Part shown: in pieces, positions 48,901-59,454 of the stretch
Numbering within the stretch: position 1 is the first letter of the stretch
Layout: every line of letters begins with the position of its first letter
Source of the DNA: Luscinia megarhynchos
Lineage: Eukaryota > Chordata > Aves > Passeriformes > Turdidae
Direction: 5' to 3'
DNA: 64,000 bases
Assembly (NCBI GenBank): GCA_034336665.1
Contig: CM067590.1
Span: 5,306,459-5,370,458, forward strand
Position numbers and translations under genes: made by a program
The notes under the pieces: model-generated
Seen by the model: only the letters and a program-made list of their open reading frames with translations
Database searches by the model: none
What the model was told of the DNA's origin: nothing

Positions 48901-49348
48901 CTGCCTCCTTACAAAACTACTTAAAATGGGTTTGGATGAAAATGGGGTCATAGATTCTGCCAGTGACAACTCACCAGTACCAAAACCAGATTGTGCCTGA
49001 TGCTTTGAGGGCTTTCCTGGGTGCCTGGCAGAGGGTTTTGGAGGAGGGGACTGGGACAAGCTGGCATTGCTCCTGGGGGTCCCCCAGTTCTTGCTGTCTC
49101 TGAAATACAGCTGCCTGCAGAGTGCTGGGCATGGGCCAGCTGCACACTTGTTACCGTTTGGAAGAAACCCATGGGAATATTTATGGTGTTGGACTTTGAT
49201 TTGTGAGCTGGTATTGTGCGCTGAGCTAGAGATAGCAGATTAAAAACAAACCAACCCAGAAACACATGTTTACCTCCTGCTTTGTTTTCCCTTTTTCCCC
49301 TGTCAGGAGTCTGTATCTGTGCTCAACCTCTTCACCAGGATACGATAA
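39909..49348 (+). CDS. FZR1: Fizzy-related protein 1 / CDH1, APC/C co-activator
   Basis: WD40 co-activator and substrate receptor of the anaphase-promoting complex in late mitosis and G1. Coding exons: 39909-39977, 40341-40466, 40675-40738, 41469-41596, 41989-42071, 42499-42682, 42879-42944, 43321-43423, 44633-44817, 46193-46426, 46954-47058, 48175-48267, 49307-49348. They sum to 1482 nt = 493 residues with every junction in phase; human isoforms are 493-496. Visible features: N-terminal MDQDYERRLLRQI, C-box DRFIPSR (residues 46-52), proline-directed Cdk sites near 32-41, the KILR-type linker, seven WD40 repeats from about 180 to 470, and the C-terminal Ile-Arg tail (FTRIR) that docks on APC3. 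Start is the conserved MDQDY with context CCACCATGG. Non-coding exon 1 lies 10 kb upstream in the CpG island. No damage seen. Confidence 0.97.
41050..41405 (-). mobile_element. CR1 LINE 3' fragment, inverted
   Basis: GTGGAATCCCAGACTGGTTT through CCACCCCCTGCCATGGGCAG, ending about 60 bp before the FZR1 exon at 41469. Confidence 0.9.
44100..44590 (+). mobile_element. CR1 LINE abutting FZR1 exon
   Basis: CR1 with TGAGGGGCTGAAGCATGTCC in the body and GATCTTAGAGGTCTTTTGC at the tail. Its 3' end is about 43 bp before the acceptor of the exon at 44633. Confidence 0.85.
44875..45070 (+). mobile_element. CR1 LINE 3' fragment
   Basis: TTGTCAAGTTGCACCAGGGG to CCAACCCAAACCATTGTAC. Directly followed by another CR1 tail. 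Confidence 0.85.
45066..45278 (+). mobile_element. CR1 LINE 3' fragment, tandem to previous
   Basis: TTGGAACAGGCTGCCCAGGG to TTCCCAACCTGAATGGTTC; a different CR1 subfamily. Confidence 0.8.
45925..46048 (+). mobile_element. CR1 tail fragment
   Basis: CCATCCCTGGAGGTGTTCAA to AACCATTCCATGATTCTGTG, 145 bp before the FZR1 exon at 46193. Confidence 0.85.
46555..46932 (+). mobile_element. CR1 LINE ending 22 bp before an FZR1 exon
   Basis: GGGGTCAGAAAGACAGTGAG to AATTCCATGATTCTATGATG. The following exon starts at 46954. Confidence 0.88.
47320..47678 (+). mobile_element. CR1 LINE 3' fragment
   Basis: CTCTGAGCCTGAAGAAGAGA to CATTCTGGGATTCTGTGATT in the intron after exon 46954-47058. Confidence 0.9.
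48535..48895 (+). mobile_element. CR1 LINE 3' fragment, young
   Basis: ACCTGGAGAAGAGAAGCTCC to TGTTCTGTGATTCC. Nearly identical to the copy at 57425-57765 over about 250 bp. Confidence 0.92.
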
Positions 49349-51195
49349 GCCCCATCCCTGTGCCCGGAAAGCTCAGCCTGACATTCCAGGATCAGACCAC
49401 TCCCTCGGCCTGCATGGACCCCCGGAGCCAGCCAGGGCAGGGAGAGCCTTGGGACTCGAGGAGGACCCAGCTCATTAAATATGTGCTTGTGACCCACAGG
49501 GCTGGGCAGTATTTGGGATGGGGTGGGGAGGGGAGGGAACTGCCAAAGGTTATTGGATTCATCCTTCATAAAGGGAAACGGGTACAAGAGAGATGTTCAC
49601 CCAGCATCCTGCAGCCATCAGGATGGTGCTGGGGAGGACTTGTGTCACATGGACCATTGAGGCTGGACGAGGCCATCTCCACTGCCATGCTGTGCCTCCT
49701 GTGAGAGAGGAGCATATCCTTGCTGCTGTGGGAAGGGGTATCATGTGCTGCTCTGTGTCCCAGAGTGACATCTCTGGAAGCAGGAGCCAGCCAGACTGGT
49801 CCAGTACAGCTGGTGTGAGGGGCATAACTCCAGGCTGGGCATCTAAGGGCTTTGTTCATTGCCTGGCATCCCCATTCCAGGAAGAAACTGGAGAACTGCC
49901 TATTTTCCTTTTTTTTTTTCTTTATTTTTTTCCCCCCAGACAGGTACTGTAGTACTTGATGTGATCATTCCATAAGACAGCTTGATTTTTTTTGGCATGC
50001 TTGACAGCTGCCTCTGAACAAATTCGCTTTGGGGCTCTAGACTTCAGAGGAGACTTGAAAAAGCTTCACCTCTAAGGGAGCAGATTCAGAAGTTCTGCAG
50101 TTGCTGTTTCACATTCTGGGCTGATCCTGGGAGTTACCAGAGAGAAGGAAGGACTTTATAAAAAAGAAATCCACTCAACCACCTGTGCATGTGAAGCTTC
50201 CTTTGGTGCCCCCGGGTGGGTGCCTTGCTGTGGAGTCTCCCTGAGCCAAAAGCAGTTGGGATGGATTTGAGAAAGAAATCCTGAAGACCTGATTTTTGGG
50301 GTGTGCAGGGCCTCTTCTGGCTGGAAGAGGGGTTCTGGCTGGAAGCAGGGCTGCAGCATTGCTTTTTATTATCTTCAAGTCAACAGGGCCCTGCTGTTGA
50401 GTTTTGGTGTGTGGTTTGGGGTTTTTAGGTTGTGTGGGACAAGAGTTCTGGCTGGTGTTGGAGCCCATGGGGTGTAACACAAATGCTCTGTGTGTGTGTG
50501 TGGTGCTTTTAATTTAAGAGAAGCTGTCAGGCTGCACAGCCTGTTCTAACCTGTGCCTGCCCTGCTCAGGCCCTGCCTGCCTCCTGCCCTCTCCCACACT
50601 GCTTCCTATTCCCACGTGGAATTCCTTGGCTGTGTATATAGACTTGTCCTATCTCTGTAGATTGCATAGGTATTGCTTTCTCTTTCTTTTTTTTCTTTGT
50701 TGTTTTGTCTCCTCTCCCTTCTTTCCCTAAAACCTGCTGGTAGGAATATGATTGCCTGTCCCCTGTAGCACCAGTGTCCTTAGGGGGAGCCAAGGTGTGA
50801 GAAGGCCAGTACAGCCTTGACCACTTGTGCCATCACACAGTGCCTGGATCAGGCTGCTGCTGCTGTGCCTGTGTGACACATACTGGGAGCCACTGGTGAG
50901 GAGCTGGTGTGCTGGGAGCCCCTGGCAGCCCTCTGAGTCTCCCAGGCCCACAGGCCGCTTTGTCATCTCACAGTCTCACTTGCCACCAAAATGAAATTCT
51001 TTGTGGAGTTTCTGAAACACTGTTTCAGTGCTTTAGCGTAGTTCTGGCCCGTGGGGCCTGGTTTGAAGTCACCCCCGAGCCCAGCTTGTGTTGTTTGTTC
51101 CACTTGTGGGCACTTCTACATCACCATGGGTTGGGAGCACCCCAGAGCACCCCAGAGCACCCAGGATGTTGAAAATTGAGTTGGATCATTAAAGA
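49349..51195 (+). other. FZR1: Probable FZR1 3'UTR
   Basis: Follows the stop at 49346-49348. Candidate poly(A) signals are ATTAAA at 49474-49479 (proximal), ATTAAA near 51187-51192 (distal), and another ATTAAA at 52153-52158. A (TG)n run sits near 50490-50503. The extent is inferred. Confidence 0.5.
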
Positions 51196-53368
51196 TGGGG
51201 AATGGGTTTAAAACAAATGGTCACCTGAATTAAGAGGTGGTTGTCATCACCTGGGGAAATGGGAGGCTGGGGAGACTGGTGGCTGTGTTGTGGGATTTTC
51301 CTGTTGTGGATTGCCTCCTGCTCTGACACTGTGCAGAGCCCCAGGACACACTGCTTTCTGCTCTGGGTGGGCATGGGTGCTTGGCTTGGGGGCACACAGG
51401 AGGTCTCAGCCCATTGGAGCAGGAGGGAGCCAGGCACCCACTGGAGTGCAGGGAGATGTGTTGATGATTGGGCTCCCCAGTACCCTGGAGCTCCACAGGA
51501 GTGGATTTGCCTCTCACCCTGTGATGGGGGAACCTCCTGAAGGAGTCCAGAAGCTGCTGTGGGGTGGGCAGTGCCAGGTGGGCTCTGCAGACCTGCCCAG
51601 TGCTCCCAGCTGCAGAGCAGGGATAGCTCCTCACTGTTCTATCCCCCACCATTGCCCCCTGTTGCCAAGGACTTTACCTGACCACATCTTGTGTCTACAT
51701 CTTGCTTTTCTGTCTGCCTTGGGAGCAGGTTGGCTCGTGGTAGCTTCTCTTACAGCACTTGGCAGGCAGGCTGGTGATTCCCAGGCCAGGGCTGTTCTGT
51801 GCCCACACACGTTGGACAGAGCATGGCAAGAGCAGGCTGCTCACTCTGACCTGCTGTCAGAGCCCGGCACAGCCACCTGCTCTGCCCCACTCCCAGCTGC
51901 CAGGCAGGAGCTCCCAGTTGTATCCGTGTGGAGATGGGTGTGTGCAAGTGTCTCAGGGTGATATTGTCATTGTCACCTGCTGCTTAAGAGGGAAAAGGGC
52001 AGAGCTGAGGTGGTGTGGGCACTGACTTAGGCACAAGGTCCTCCCAGAGCTGGGTGACAGAGTCTGTGGCATTGTTGTATCCCAGGCGTCATATGATGGA
52101 AAACAAACATGGAGCACGCTGTAATTTTTTCATGTAAAGCAATTGAACTGGCATTAAACAGGTTGTGAATTTATTGGGATTGGTCTCCATGGCTCTGCTT
52201 CCCTTCTCCACAATGAAGGGTGCAGCAAGTCCCCAGGGTCCCCCCCACAGCTCTGCAGGTACCAACTTTCTTGGCACAGCTCTCACCTGAGGTTTATTGC
52301 TCCCAGCTTCCCACTCCTGTTTGCTTTCCTGCTGCTGGGAAAGGGCCCAGCCCCCGTCCCTGCCCTGCCCTGTGCCCCTCGGCATGGCTGGAAGGAGGAA
52401 AAAGGGCCCCTGGCCTGGCTCAGCCCCTCCTTGGTGTGGGGCAGCTGCCAGAGCCCCTCGGTCCTGCTGTGCCCATGCAGGTGGGACCCTCACATGGTGG
52501 GGGGCACCCCCTCCCTGGGCAGCAGAGCCCTGTGGACAGGGGGCACCTCTCAGTGGGGTACAGCCCTGTGCCCCACGAACCTGGGCAGCTCCTCCCCTCA
52601 ATGATTAGTGTATTCTGATGGGGACCAGGCTTGCTGCTGGAAGCCCCCCGGCTGGTGGTGTGGGGCAGAGCTAGTCCATGGGGCTGAGCAGCAGGATGAG
52701 GAGCATCCCTGACCTCGGCATCACCCACTGCTGCTGCCCCAGGCACGGAGCTGAGCCCTGAATCTGGGGAAGGGATGGCCCAGGAAATGGCACGGGGTAA
52801 GGAGTTGTCAGTGCCTCAGTTTCCTCACCTTGGTGCTTGGGACCCCTTAACTGGGCCAGAATGGATTGAGCTCCAGGGCTTTGGGCTGGGTGGATCCTTG
52901 TGTGGGGTGCAGGTTCTGCTGTGGCCCCAGCTCTGCTCCCACCCCCAGCTTATGCTCAGAACCTGTGTGAACCCATTGTCCCCAGCATGTACCTGTGACC
53001 CTGTGCCTGCTGGAACCCCCTTCCTGTGGCAGATGAGCCCTGTCCTGGGGAAGGAGCAGGGTAAGAGGCAGGACCTGGGGCCCTGGGGCTCCCTGGTGCA
53101 CCCCCACTGCCCCCTCTCCCTCTGTCTCCCATTGTCACCGGGAGCCAGCACCCCGGGGGCGCTCAGGGTCTTCTGCTGCTCCCTGAACCCCTGGCACATC
53201 AGCACGTGGAGCTGCCTCCCCACACCAGTCAGAGTCAAACAAAGCCCCTGGTGCTGCTGGTCTGTTCTGGGGAGCAGGGCACGTGTGATGGGAGACTGGT
53301 TCATGCTCATCCCGTGGCATCTTGCCCAGCAAGGAGTAACTACTAATACAATACAGATTTTAATATTC
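51196..53368. other. Intergenic FZR1 / GRAM gene (convergent)
   Basis: No exon recognised. Signals for both strands overlap at 52153-52175 (ATTAAA on plus, AATAAA on minus), so either neighbour might have a longer 3'UTR reaching here. Confidence 0.45.
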
Positions 53369-53374
53369 TTTATT
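53369..53374 (-). other. Poly(A) signal of GRAM gene
   Basis: AATAAA on the minus strand in an AT-rich spot, 310 bases after the stop at 53684-53686. Confidence 0.6.
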
Positions 53375-53683
53375 AATAGAATATTCTATTCTCTGTGCCC
53401 CTGCTTTGCCTGGGGCTTGGCCCCCTCTGCCTGCCCCCTTTAGCAGGGAGGGCTGGCTGGGGGTTGGTGCTGACTCCAGCCCTGTGCCCTGCTGGGAGCT
53501 CCCTGGGTCTCTGTGCTGGGCAGACACGGGGTGTGAGATGGAGCCTCAGCACACGTGGGCTTCCCAGGACATGTGGGGGGCTGGAAGGCACTTGGTGACA
53601 CAGCACCCCCGGCGAGGCCAAGGAAGGGCTCAGAGCAGCCCCTGAACCCCTGGCTGGAGCTCTGGTCGTGGTCCTCAGCGGCC

Positions 53684-56050
53684 TCACGTTGTCTTGTACC
53701 TGGGGGGAGGCAGGGTGAGGGGGAGTCTCTGCTGGGGACAGAGGTCCCCCCATGCTCCAGCACTCACTGCTGTGACAGGTTGAGGTCTGGCCAAGCCCCC
53801 ACGAACGCCAGCTGCTGCTCCAGCTCGGCGATGCGCAGACCGATGTACCCCGAGGACAGCAGCAGGGCCACCATGCTGAGGACAGGCCAGCGTCAGCCAG
53901 GGGCACAGGGTGGCACCCGGGGCACAGGGTGGCACCAGGGGCCAGGAGCAGTGCCACGGCCCTGGGTGCTCTCCCTGGGATGGGTGTCAGGGGAAATGCA
54001 GGAATCCCGGCCTGCCCGTGCCACCCTGGAGAGGCTGTGCAGGGCTCACTAGGGATGGGGACTCACAGCAGCACGTAGATGAGGATGATGATGTTGACAG
54101 GGCTCAGCTGGGGTTTTAGCCGGGAGCAAAGTGCAGTGGCTCTGGCCCAGAGCACGGTATGGGGTCCCCCTGCCAGGACAAGGCAGCGTTAGCAGCACTG
54201 AGTCAGTGCTGGGCTCTGCAGGCTGTAAATCCCCAGGATCCTCCCCGGACCCACCGCACAGGCCGCGAGTCTCTGCTGAGGGCACCCGTTCGCTGCTGCT
54301 GGGAACCAGCAGGGCCACCTCGTCATCCTCGTCCTGCGCTGGCCTCGGTCTGGGGTTTGGCTCATCTGCAGGTGACCAGGAGACACTCGATGGATGCCCC
54401 ACAGAGGGGTCTAGGTGTCCTGGGGGCACGGGGCCACAGAGAGCCGATCCTGCACTCCCTGGAGCTGCAGGAGATGCCGTGTCCAGGGAGGAGGAGCAGA
54501 GCCCAGAGCTGCCATGGGGCACGAATGTGGGGGACAGCAGGGCTGTGAGCATGCAGGGGGTGCACCAGAGTAGCCACTCACCCAGGGATTCGTGGAGGCT
54601 GTTGGGCTCCGGGGTGCTCTCTTCCAGGTCTGACTGGCTCGAGAAAAAGGACAAGCCCCGATCATGATGTGTGTCCCCAAGGCACCTGCCCCACTGCCAT
54701 GGGGACATGGGCAGGACCTGATGGGACCCATGTCACCGACAAGAAGGGAGGGTCCTGGGGTCTGTGCTGCCCCGGGCTGGAGCTTTTTGTGTTTCTCCCT
54801 GGCATCTTCCCAGGGGTCACTGCACCCAGCCCACCCCATGCAGGGGGTTGGGACCACTCCTCCTCCTGCTGTACCCTCCTGGCCTTACCTGAGACTTCCT
54901 AGGGGTTTCCCCATTGCTCAATGAGTCTCGAGGGCTCTGGCCGCTGTCCTGGACAAGGAGAGATGAAGGGAGGTGCCCTGCAAGGGATGGATGGAGCCCC
55001 CCTCCCCATCCACCCCTGCGTACCTGCAGGTGTTTGCAGACCGACCTCAGGAGCTGGTACGTGGCCTCTCGCTGGCGCAGCGACACAAAGAGGAACTGCC
55101 GGGGAACGGGAAGGGGATTTCTGCCAGAGCTGTCCCCTCAGTCACAGCCCAGGGAACCAGGACACTCCAAACAGCCCCCCCAGGTGAGGCTGCCCCCCAG
55201 CACTGTCCCCATTCTCACCTTCTCCCCCTTGGCCGTGCGAATGCTGACTGCGTTGGGCACCAGCAGCGCCGTGTTGGTCTTTTTGAGGGCTGAGATGGAG
55301 GTGACAGGGACCACAGCCTGTGCCAGGGGGACAGACAGGCTGTGTCACCGCGTTCCCGGCTGCCACCCGCGCCCCTGCCGCCGGCCCCACGCCCACTGCA
55401 GCCCACCTTGATGTCCTTGAGCAGGAGGTTGGAGTGGAAGCAGATGTGGCGTGCGGACACGTAGAGGCGGCCGTGGTAGGGCATCTCTCTCTGCCAGGCG
55501 CATGAGAAGCAGCCCAGCAGCACGTCCTGCTCGGCGAGCTCCCCAAAGGCCCGGCGGTAGCTGCTGTCCTGCTTGCTCAGCTGCGGGAGGCCGGGGGGGC
55601 GGTGATCGGGGCCGGCTCGGGGCCAGCCCTGGCACCGCCGGCATCCGCAGCCCCTTGCTCCATCACCACGCCTGCCACAGAACCGGGACGAGCCCTCCCT
55701 CGGTCCCCGCCCCAAGAGTGTCCAGCCGAGTCCTTGGGGCTGGGGTCCTGCTCCTCAGCTCCGGTACCCCAAGACTCACCGAGGGGGATGGGGGTCCCTG
55801 CCTGCCCGTGGCCGCCTGCTCTGCCTCCTTGCAGGAGGACTCATAGGTCCTGGATCTGGAAGGAGACATCAGAGGGGGTGACTCGAGGGGCACAAGGGGA
55901 TGTGGCGCTGGAGTGCGGGATCCCCGTGAGGTGCGGCACCCACCTGGTGAGCTTGGGCTGCTCCAGCTGGGCACTTCCCCTCTCCTCCAGGCTCCGCCAC
56001 TGCTTCTCCCCCAGCACCTCCCGCCTGCCGCGCCTCAGCTTGCCCGGCAT
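53684..56050 (-). CDS. GRAM-domain single-pass membrane protein, GRAMD2-like
   Basis: Eleven coding exons: 55944-56050, 55780-55855, 55407-55580, 55219-55317, 55024-55095, 54889-54948, 54582-54633, 54255-54365, 54067-54169, 53768-53875, 53684-53699. They sum to 978 nt = 325 residues, all in phase. Residues about 67-172 are the GRAM domain ([78 protein letters not shown]). Next comes a polar, acidic linker, then one membrane segment at about 276-299 ([19 protein letters not shown]) and a short tail ending LSQQYKTT. This is the layout of GRAMD2-type tethers that hold ER to plasma membrane at lipid-rich contacts; that role is inferred from family. The start (MPGKLRRG, 56048-56050) has a weak context. 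An upstream exon ending before the donor at about 56427 appears non-coding. No family member is known to me at this position in human. Confidence 0.85.
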
Positions 56051-56426
56051 GAGGGATGAGTCCGACAGCTGCTGGAGAGGCGGCGGGTTGTGGGGACGGT
56101 CTATTCCTGCAGCACAGCAGATCCCAAAGTCACCAAGCTGTCCCTCCACCGGGGAGCACACGGGGACGGGGCTCAGGGGATCCGAAGAGCAGAGCTGACG
56201 CGGCCGCAGGACCCCTTTGCCTGTCCCATGGAATCATGCGCTGGCTGCGACCCCCGTGGGTAGCGGGGCTGGGCTGACGGGGGAAGCGATCCCTGGCCCG
56301 GGGTGCCGGCCCGGGTCACGGCCCGTGCTGGCTGCGGGAGTGCGTGGCCGGTCTGGCTGCGGCCCCGAACCCACTCGCGACCCCAGAGCCCCGGCCCGTC
56401 CCGGCCAGGCGCGCTCCCCGCGCGGT

Positions 56427-56560
56427 ACCTGCCGTGGGCTCAGCCGGGCTCCCCCGTCCCGTCGGAGCTGTCCCGCTCCCACTCCTTCCAGCGCTGCTCC
56501 TGCTCCGCGGCCGCCTCCTCCTCCTCCTCCTCCTCCTCCTCCCGAGGAAGGGCAGCGGGC
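56427..56560 (-). promoter_or_regulatory. Probable first exon/CpG promoter of GRAM gene
   Basis: Minus-strand GC-rich exon-like block ending at the donor CAG|GTACC (about 56427), with a (GAG)n run at 56513-56542. One frame reads EEEEEAAAEQEQRWKEWERD then stops before the donor, so it cannot join the downstream coding exon; treated as 5'UTR. Confidence 0.4.
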
Positions 56561-56694
56561 GGGGCCGGGCGGGTTCGCAGGGAGCGGCCGGGGCAGCCCC
56601 AGCCCGGTGCCGGGGGAATGCGGGAGCAGCCCGGTGCCCCCGCGCCAGCTGAGAACCGGCTGGTCCCGCGGAACTCCGCTACCTGCCCAGTTCG

Positions 56695-56972
56695 CAGCTC
56701 CGCGGGCACCCCGCAAACCCGGGACATCCCGCAACCCACGGGCACCCCGCAAACCCGGGACATCCCGCAACCCACGGGCACCCCCGCAACCCACGGGCAC
56801 CCCGCAAACCCGGGACATCCCGCAACCCACGGGCACCCCGCAAACCCGGGACACCCCCGCAACCCACGGGCACCCCGCAAACCCGGGACATCCCTGCAAA
56901 CCCGGGACATCCCGCAACCCACGGGCACCCCGCAAACCCGGGACACCCCGCAAACCCGGGACATCCCGCCCT
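56695..56972 (+). repeat. 36-bp minisatellite
   Basis: About eight imperfect copies of a unit combining CGCAACCCACGGGCACC and CCGCAAACCCGGGACATC, with partial units. It lies upstream of the GRAM gene first exon. Confidence 0.95.
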
Positions 56973-57424
56973 GTCGCAGCACTGTCCGCCCGGTGCCCGC
57001 TCCCCCGCTCCTGCCCCGGAGCCCAAGGCCAGGCAGTGCTGGGGGCGCGTCCCCCCCCGCCCGGGGGTTCCTGCAGTGGGACGGGACCCCCGAAAGGGAG
57101 GTGGGGAGGGGTCGGGGGCGCTGGGCAGAGCCGAGACCGCGCTCCCCCCGCGGGCCCGGGGCAGTGCCAAGGCTCAGCCGCTGCTCTCCGCACCGGGGCT
57201 GATAACGCAGCGAGGAGCGGCCATAAATACACCCGGGCCGGCCCGGGCTCCCGCTCCATCGCCTGCATCCCGTTCCATTCCCCCACACCGGGCACGCTCG
57301 GGGTGTCGCCACCTGCCCTTGGCGACACCGTCACACCCACCAGAGCCCCTCCGGCAGGACCTGTGTGAGCGGCACAGGGCATGGACGGGGCCATGGAGAA
57401 CATCTGCCATGGAGCCAGCCTGGC

Positions 57425-57765
57425 AGAGCTGGGGCTGCTCACCTGGAGAAGAGAAGCTCCAGGGAGAGCTCAGAGCCCCTGGCAGGGCCTGAAGGGGCTC
57501 CAGGAGAGCTGGAGAGGGGCTGGGGACAAGGGCTGGAGGGACAGGAGCCAGGGAATGGCTGCCACTGCCAGAGGGCAGGGCTGGGTGGGATGTTGGGCAG
57601 GAATTGTTCCCTGGCAGGGTGGGCAGCCCTGGCACAGGGTGCCCAGAGCAGCTGTGGCTGCCCCTGGATCCCTGGAGTGCCCAGGCCAGGCTGGACATTG
57701 GGACAGTGGAAGTTTAACGAGTTGAGCTTTAAGGTCCCTCCCAGCCCAAAGCGTTCCATGGGTTA
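57425..57765 (+). mobile_element. CR1 LINE 3' fragment, young
   Basis: Near-identical to 48535-48895 from ACCTGGAGAAGAGAAGCTCC through GGCAGGGCTGGGTGGGAT, then diverging at a small deletion near 57690. Confidence 0.92.
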
Positions 57766-57824
57766 TGCACAAACCCTCGGCAGCCTCACACCAGCACATC
57801 CCAGCGCACACGCGTGAACACACA

Positions 57825-58250
57825 GGACAGGACACCCCCCACACATTTACACACAGACACACACGCTCACACACACACACATATTTACACCCACAGACAC
57901 GTGCACACATGCACACACACATTTACACACACACACATAAACACACATCTCATACACACACACACATTCACACTGTCTCACGCACCCTCACACACATTTT
58001 ATACACACACACGCACTCATTTACGCACACATTTAGTCTCACACACAAACACACATTTACACACACACATTTACACGCACGCTCATATTTACACACATTT
58101 ACAGTGTCACAGTCATATTTACACACACATTTACACAGTCTCGACCTCACACACAAACACAGACACATTTACACACGTCTCACACACAGTCTCACGCACA
58201 CATTTACACACACACTCACATTTATACACATTTACACACATCTACACCCC
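57825..58250 (+). repeat. CACACATTTACACACAC repeat
   Basis: Compound microsatellite: (CA)n interrupted by ATTTA or TCTCA at irregular spacing. Confidence 0.95.
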
Positions 58251-58288
58251 CTCTCAGTTCCCGCCCCCATGGTTCGCGGGCCGCCCCC

Positions 58289-58909
58289 ATTGGCTGTCCT
58301 ATCCCGGGGGACGTGGTCTTATTGGCTGTCCTGTCCCTGAGGCGGGGCCCCATTGGCTGTCCTGTCCCCGAGGCGGGGCCCCATTGGCTGTCCTGTCCCT
58401 GAGGCGGGGCCCCATTGGCTGTCCTGTCCCGGGGGCGGGGCCCCATTGGCCGTCCTGTCCCTGAGGCGGGGCCCCATTGGCTGTCCTGTCCCCGAGGCGG
58501 GGCCCCATTGGCTGGCCTGTCCCGGGGGCGGGGCCCCACTGGCTGGCCTGTCCCTGAGGCGGGGCCCCATTGGCTGTCCTGTCCCTGAGGCGGGGCCCCA
58601 TTGGCTGTCCTGTCCCCGAGGCGGGGCCCCATTGGCTGGCCTGTCCCGGGGGCGGGGCCCCACTGGCTGGCCTGTCCCTGAGGTGGGGTCCCATTGGCTG
58701 GCCTGTCCCGGGGGCGGGGCCCCATTGGCTGTCCTGTCCCTGAGGCGGGGTCCCATTGGCTGCCCTGTCCCGGGGGCGGGGCCCCATTGGCCGTCCTGTC
58801 CCGGGGGCGGGGCCCCATTGGCTGTCCTGTCCCTGAGGCGGGGTCCCATTGGCTGGCCTGTCCCGGGGGCGGGGCCCCATTGGCTGGCCTGTCCCGGGGG
58901 CGGGGCCCC
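58289..58909. repeat. 31-bp NF-Y/GC-box promoter-module minisatellite, 20 copies
   Basis: Units start at 58289 and then every 31 bp from 58321 to 58879. Each unit reads ATTGGCTG(T/G)CCTGTCCC plus (T/C/G)G(A/G)GGCGGGGCCCC. On the minus strand this gives AGCCAATGG, a perfect NF-Y site, beside a GC box. Eighteen copies keep ATTGG; two (58538, 58662) read ACTGG. The first interval is 32 bp and the first unit has a decayed GC box. A few copies read GGGGTCCC. Confidence 0.97.
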
Positions 58910-58914
58910 TCGCA

Positions 58915-59235
58915 CGGACCAATCATTAGTGTCCGGCGCCGCCGCCGCCATGGCTGCTGAGGGCGGCCGCCCTTACCCGCCCCGGCCCCTCAGGACGCCG
59001 CTCTCCGAGCCCCGTGCGCGTCCCAAACGTGCTCCAGCCCCGGAGCTGAGCCCGCCCCCATCCCAGGGCCATCAGCGCTGCGCTTGGCTTTTTCTTTCCT
59101 TTTCCTCCTCCTTTATAAAGTGCCGTTTGTACGTATTGGCCTTACAAAAGCGGGTTAAAACCTCGGTCCGGGCGCCCCCCTCCTGTGGGGCTGCTCCGGC
59201 CTGGCCTAGGCCCTTCTAGTGTTCATCGTGCAGTG
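58915..59235 (+). promoter_or_regulatory. CpG candidate promoter/first exon
   Basis: Right after the 31-bp array come a forward CCAAT box (GGACCAATCA, 58916-58925), a (GCC)n run and an ATG in good context (GCCGCCATGGCTG, 58950). The plus frame from it, starting MAAEGGRPYPPRPLRTPLSE, stays open to 59219. A TATA-like TTTATAAA is at 59112-59119 and a donor-like A|GTGAGA at 59231-59237. No downstream exon was found, so the gene is unproven; in human a small gene (TEKTIP1) overlaps this neighbourhood. Confidence 0.3.
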
Positions 59236-59454
59236 AGAGGCGACGCTGCACCGCACCAGGGACAGCCTTCATCGGCCCGGTGGGGTCTGGAACACGAGTT
59301 CGGGATGGGGACACGAGTCCAGGGTGGGAATACGAGTCCAGTGCAAGGAGACAGGGTGGGGGTCGCCCCCCTCCCCAGAGCCCAGCGGTGCCCAGTGCGG
59401 GGACCCTCCGGACTCAGCGTGTGGCACCGCGGTGGCCAAGGGCTGGCACGGCTC

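Noticed and set aside
54131..54667. Open frame of 178 codons opposite the GRAM gene
   Set aside because: It spans GRAM-gene exons and introns on the other strand and resembles no family.
58222..58951. Long open frames on both strands across the 31-bp array, some starting at the CpG ATG
   Set aside because: The unit has 31 bp, so three frames rotate through it and stay open from GC-rich composition alone; the protein would be a pure repeat with no family resemblance.
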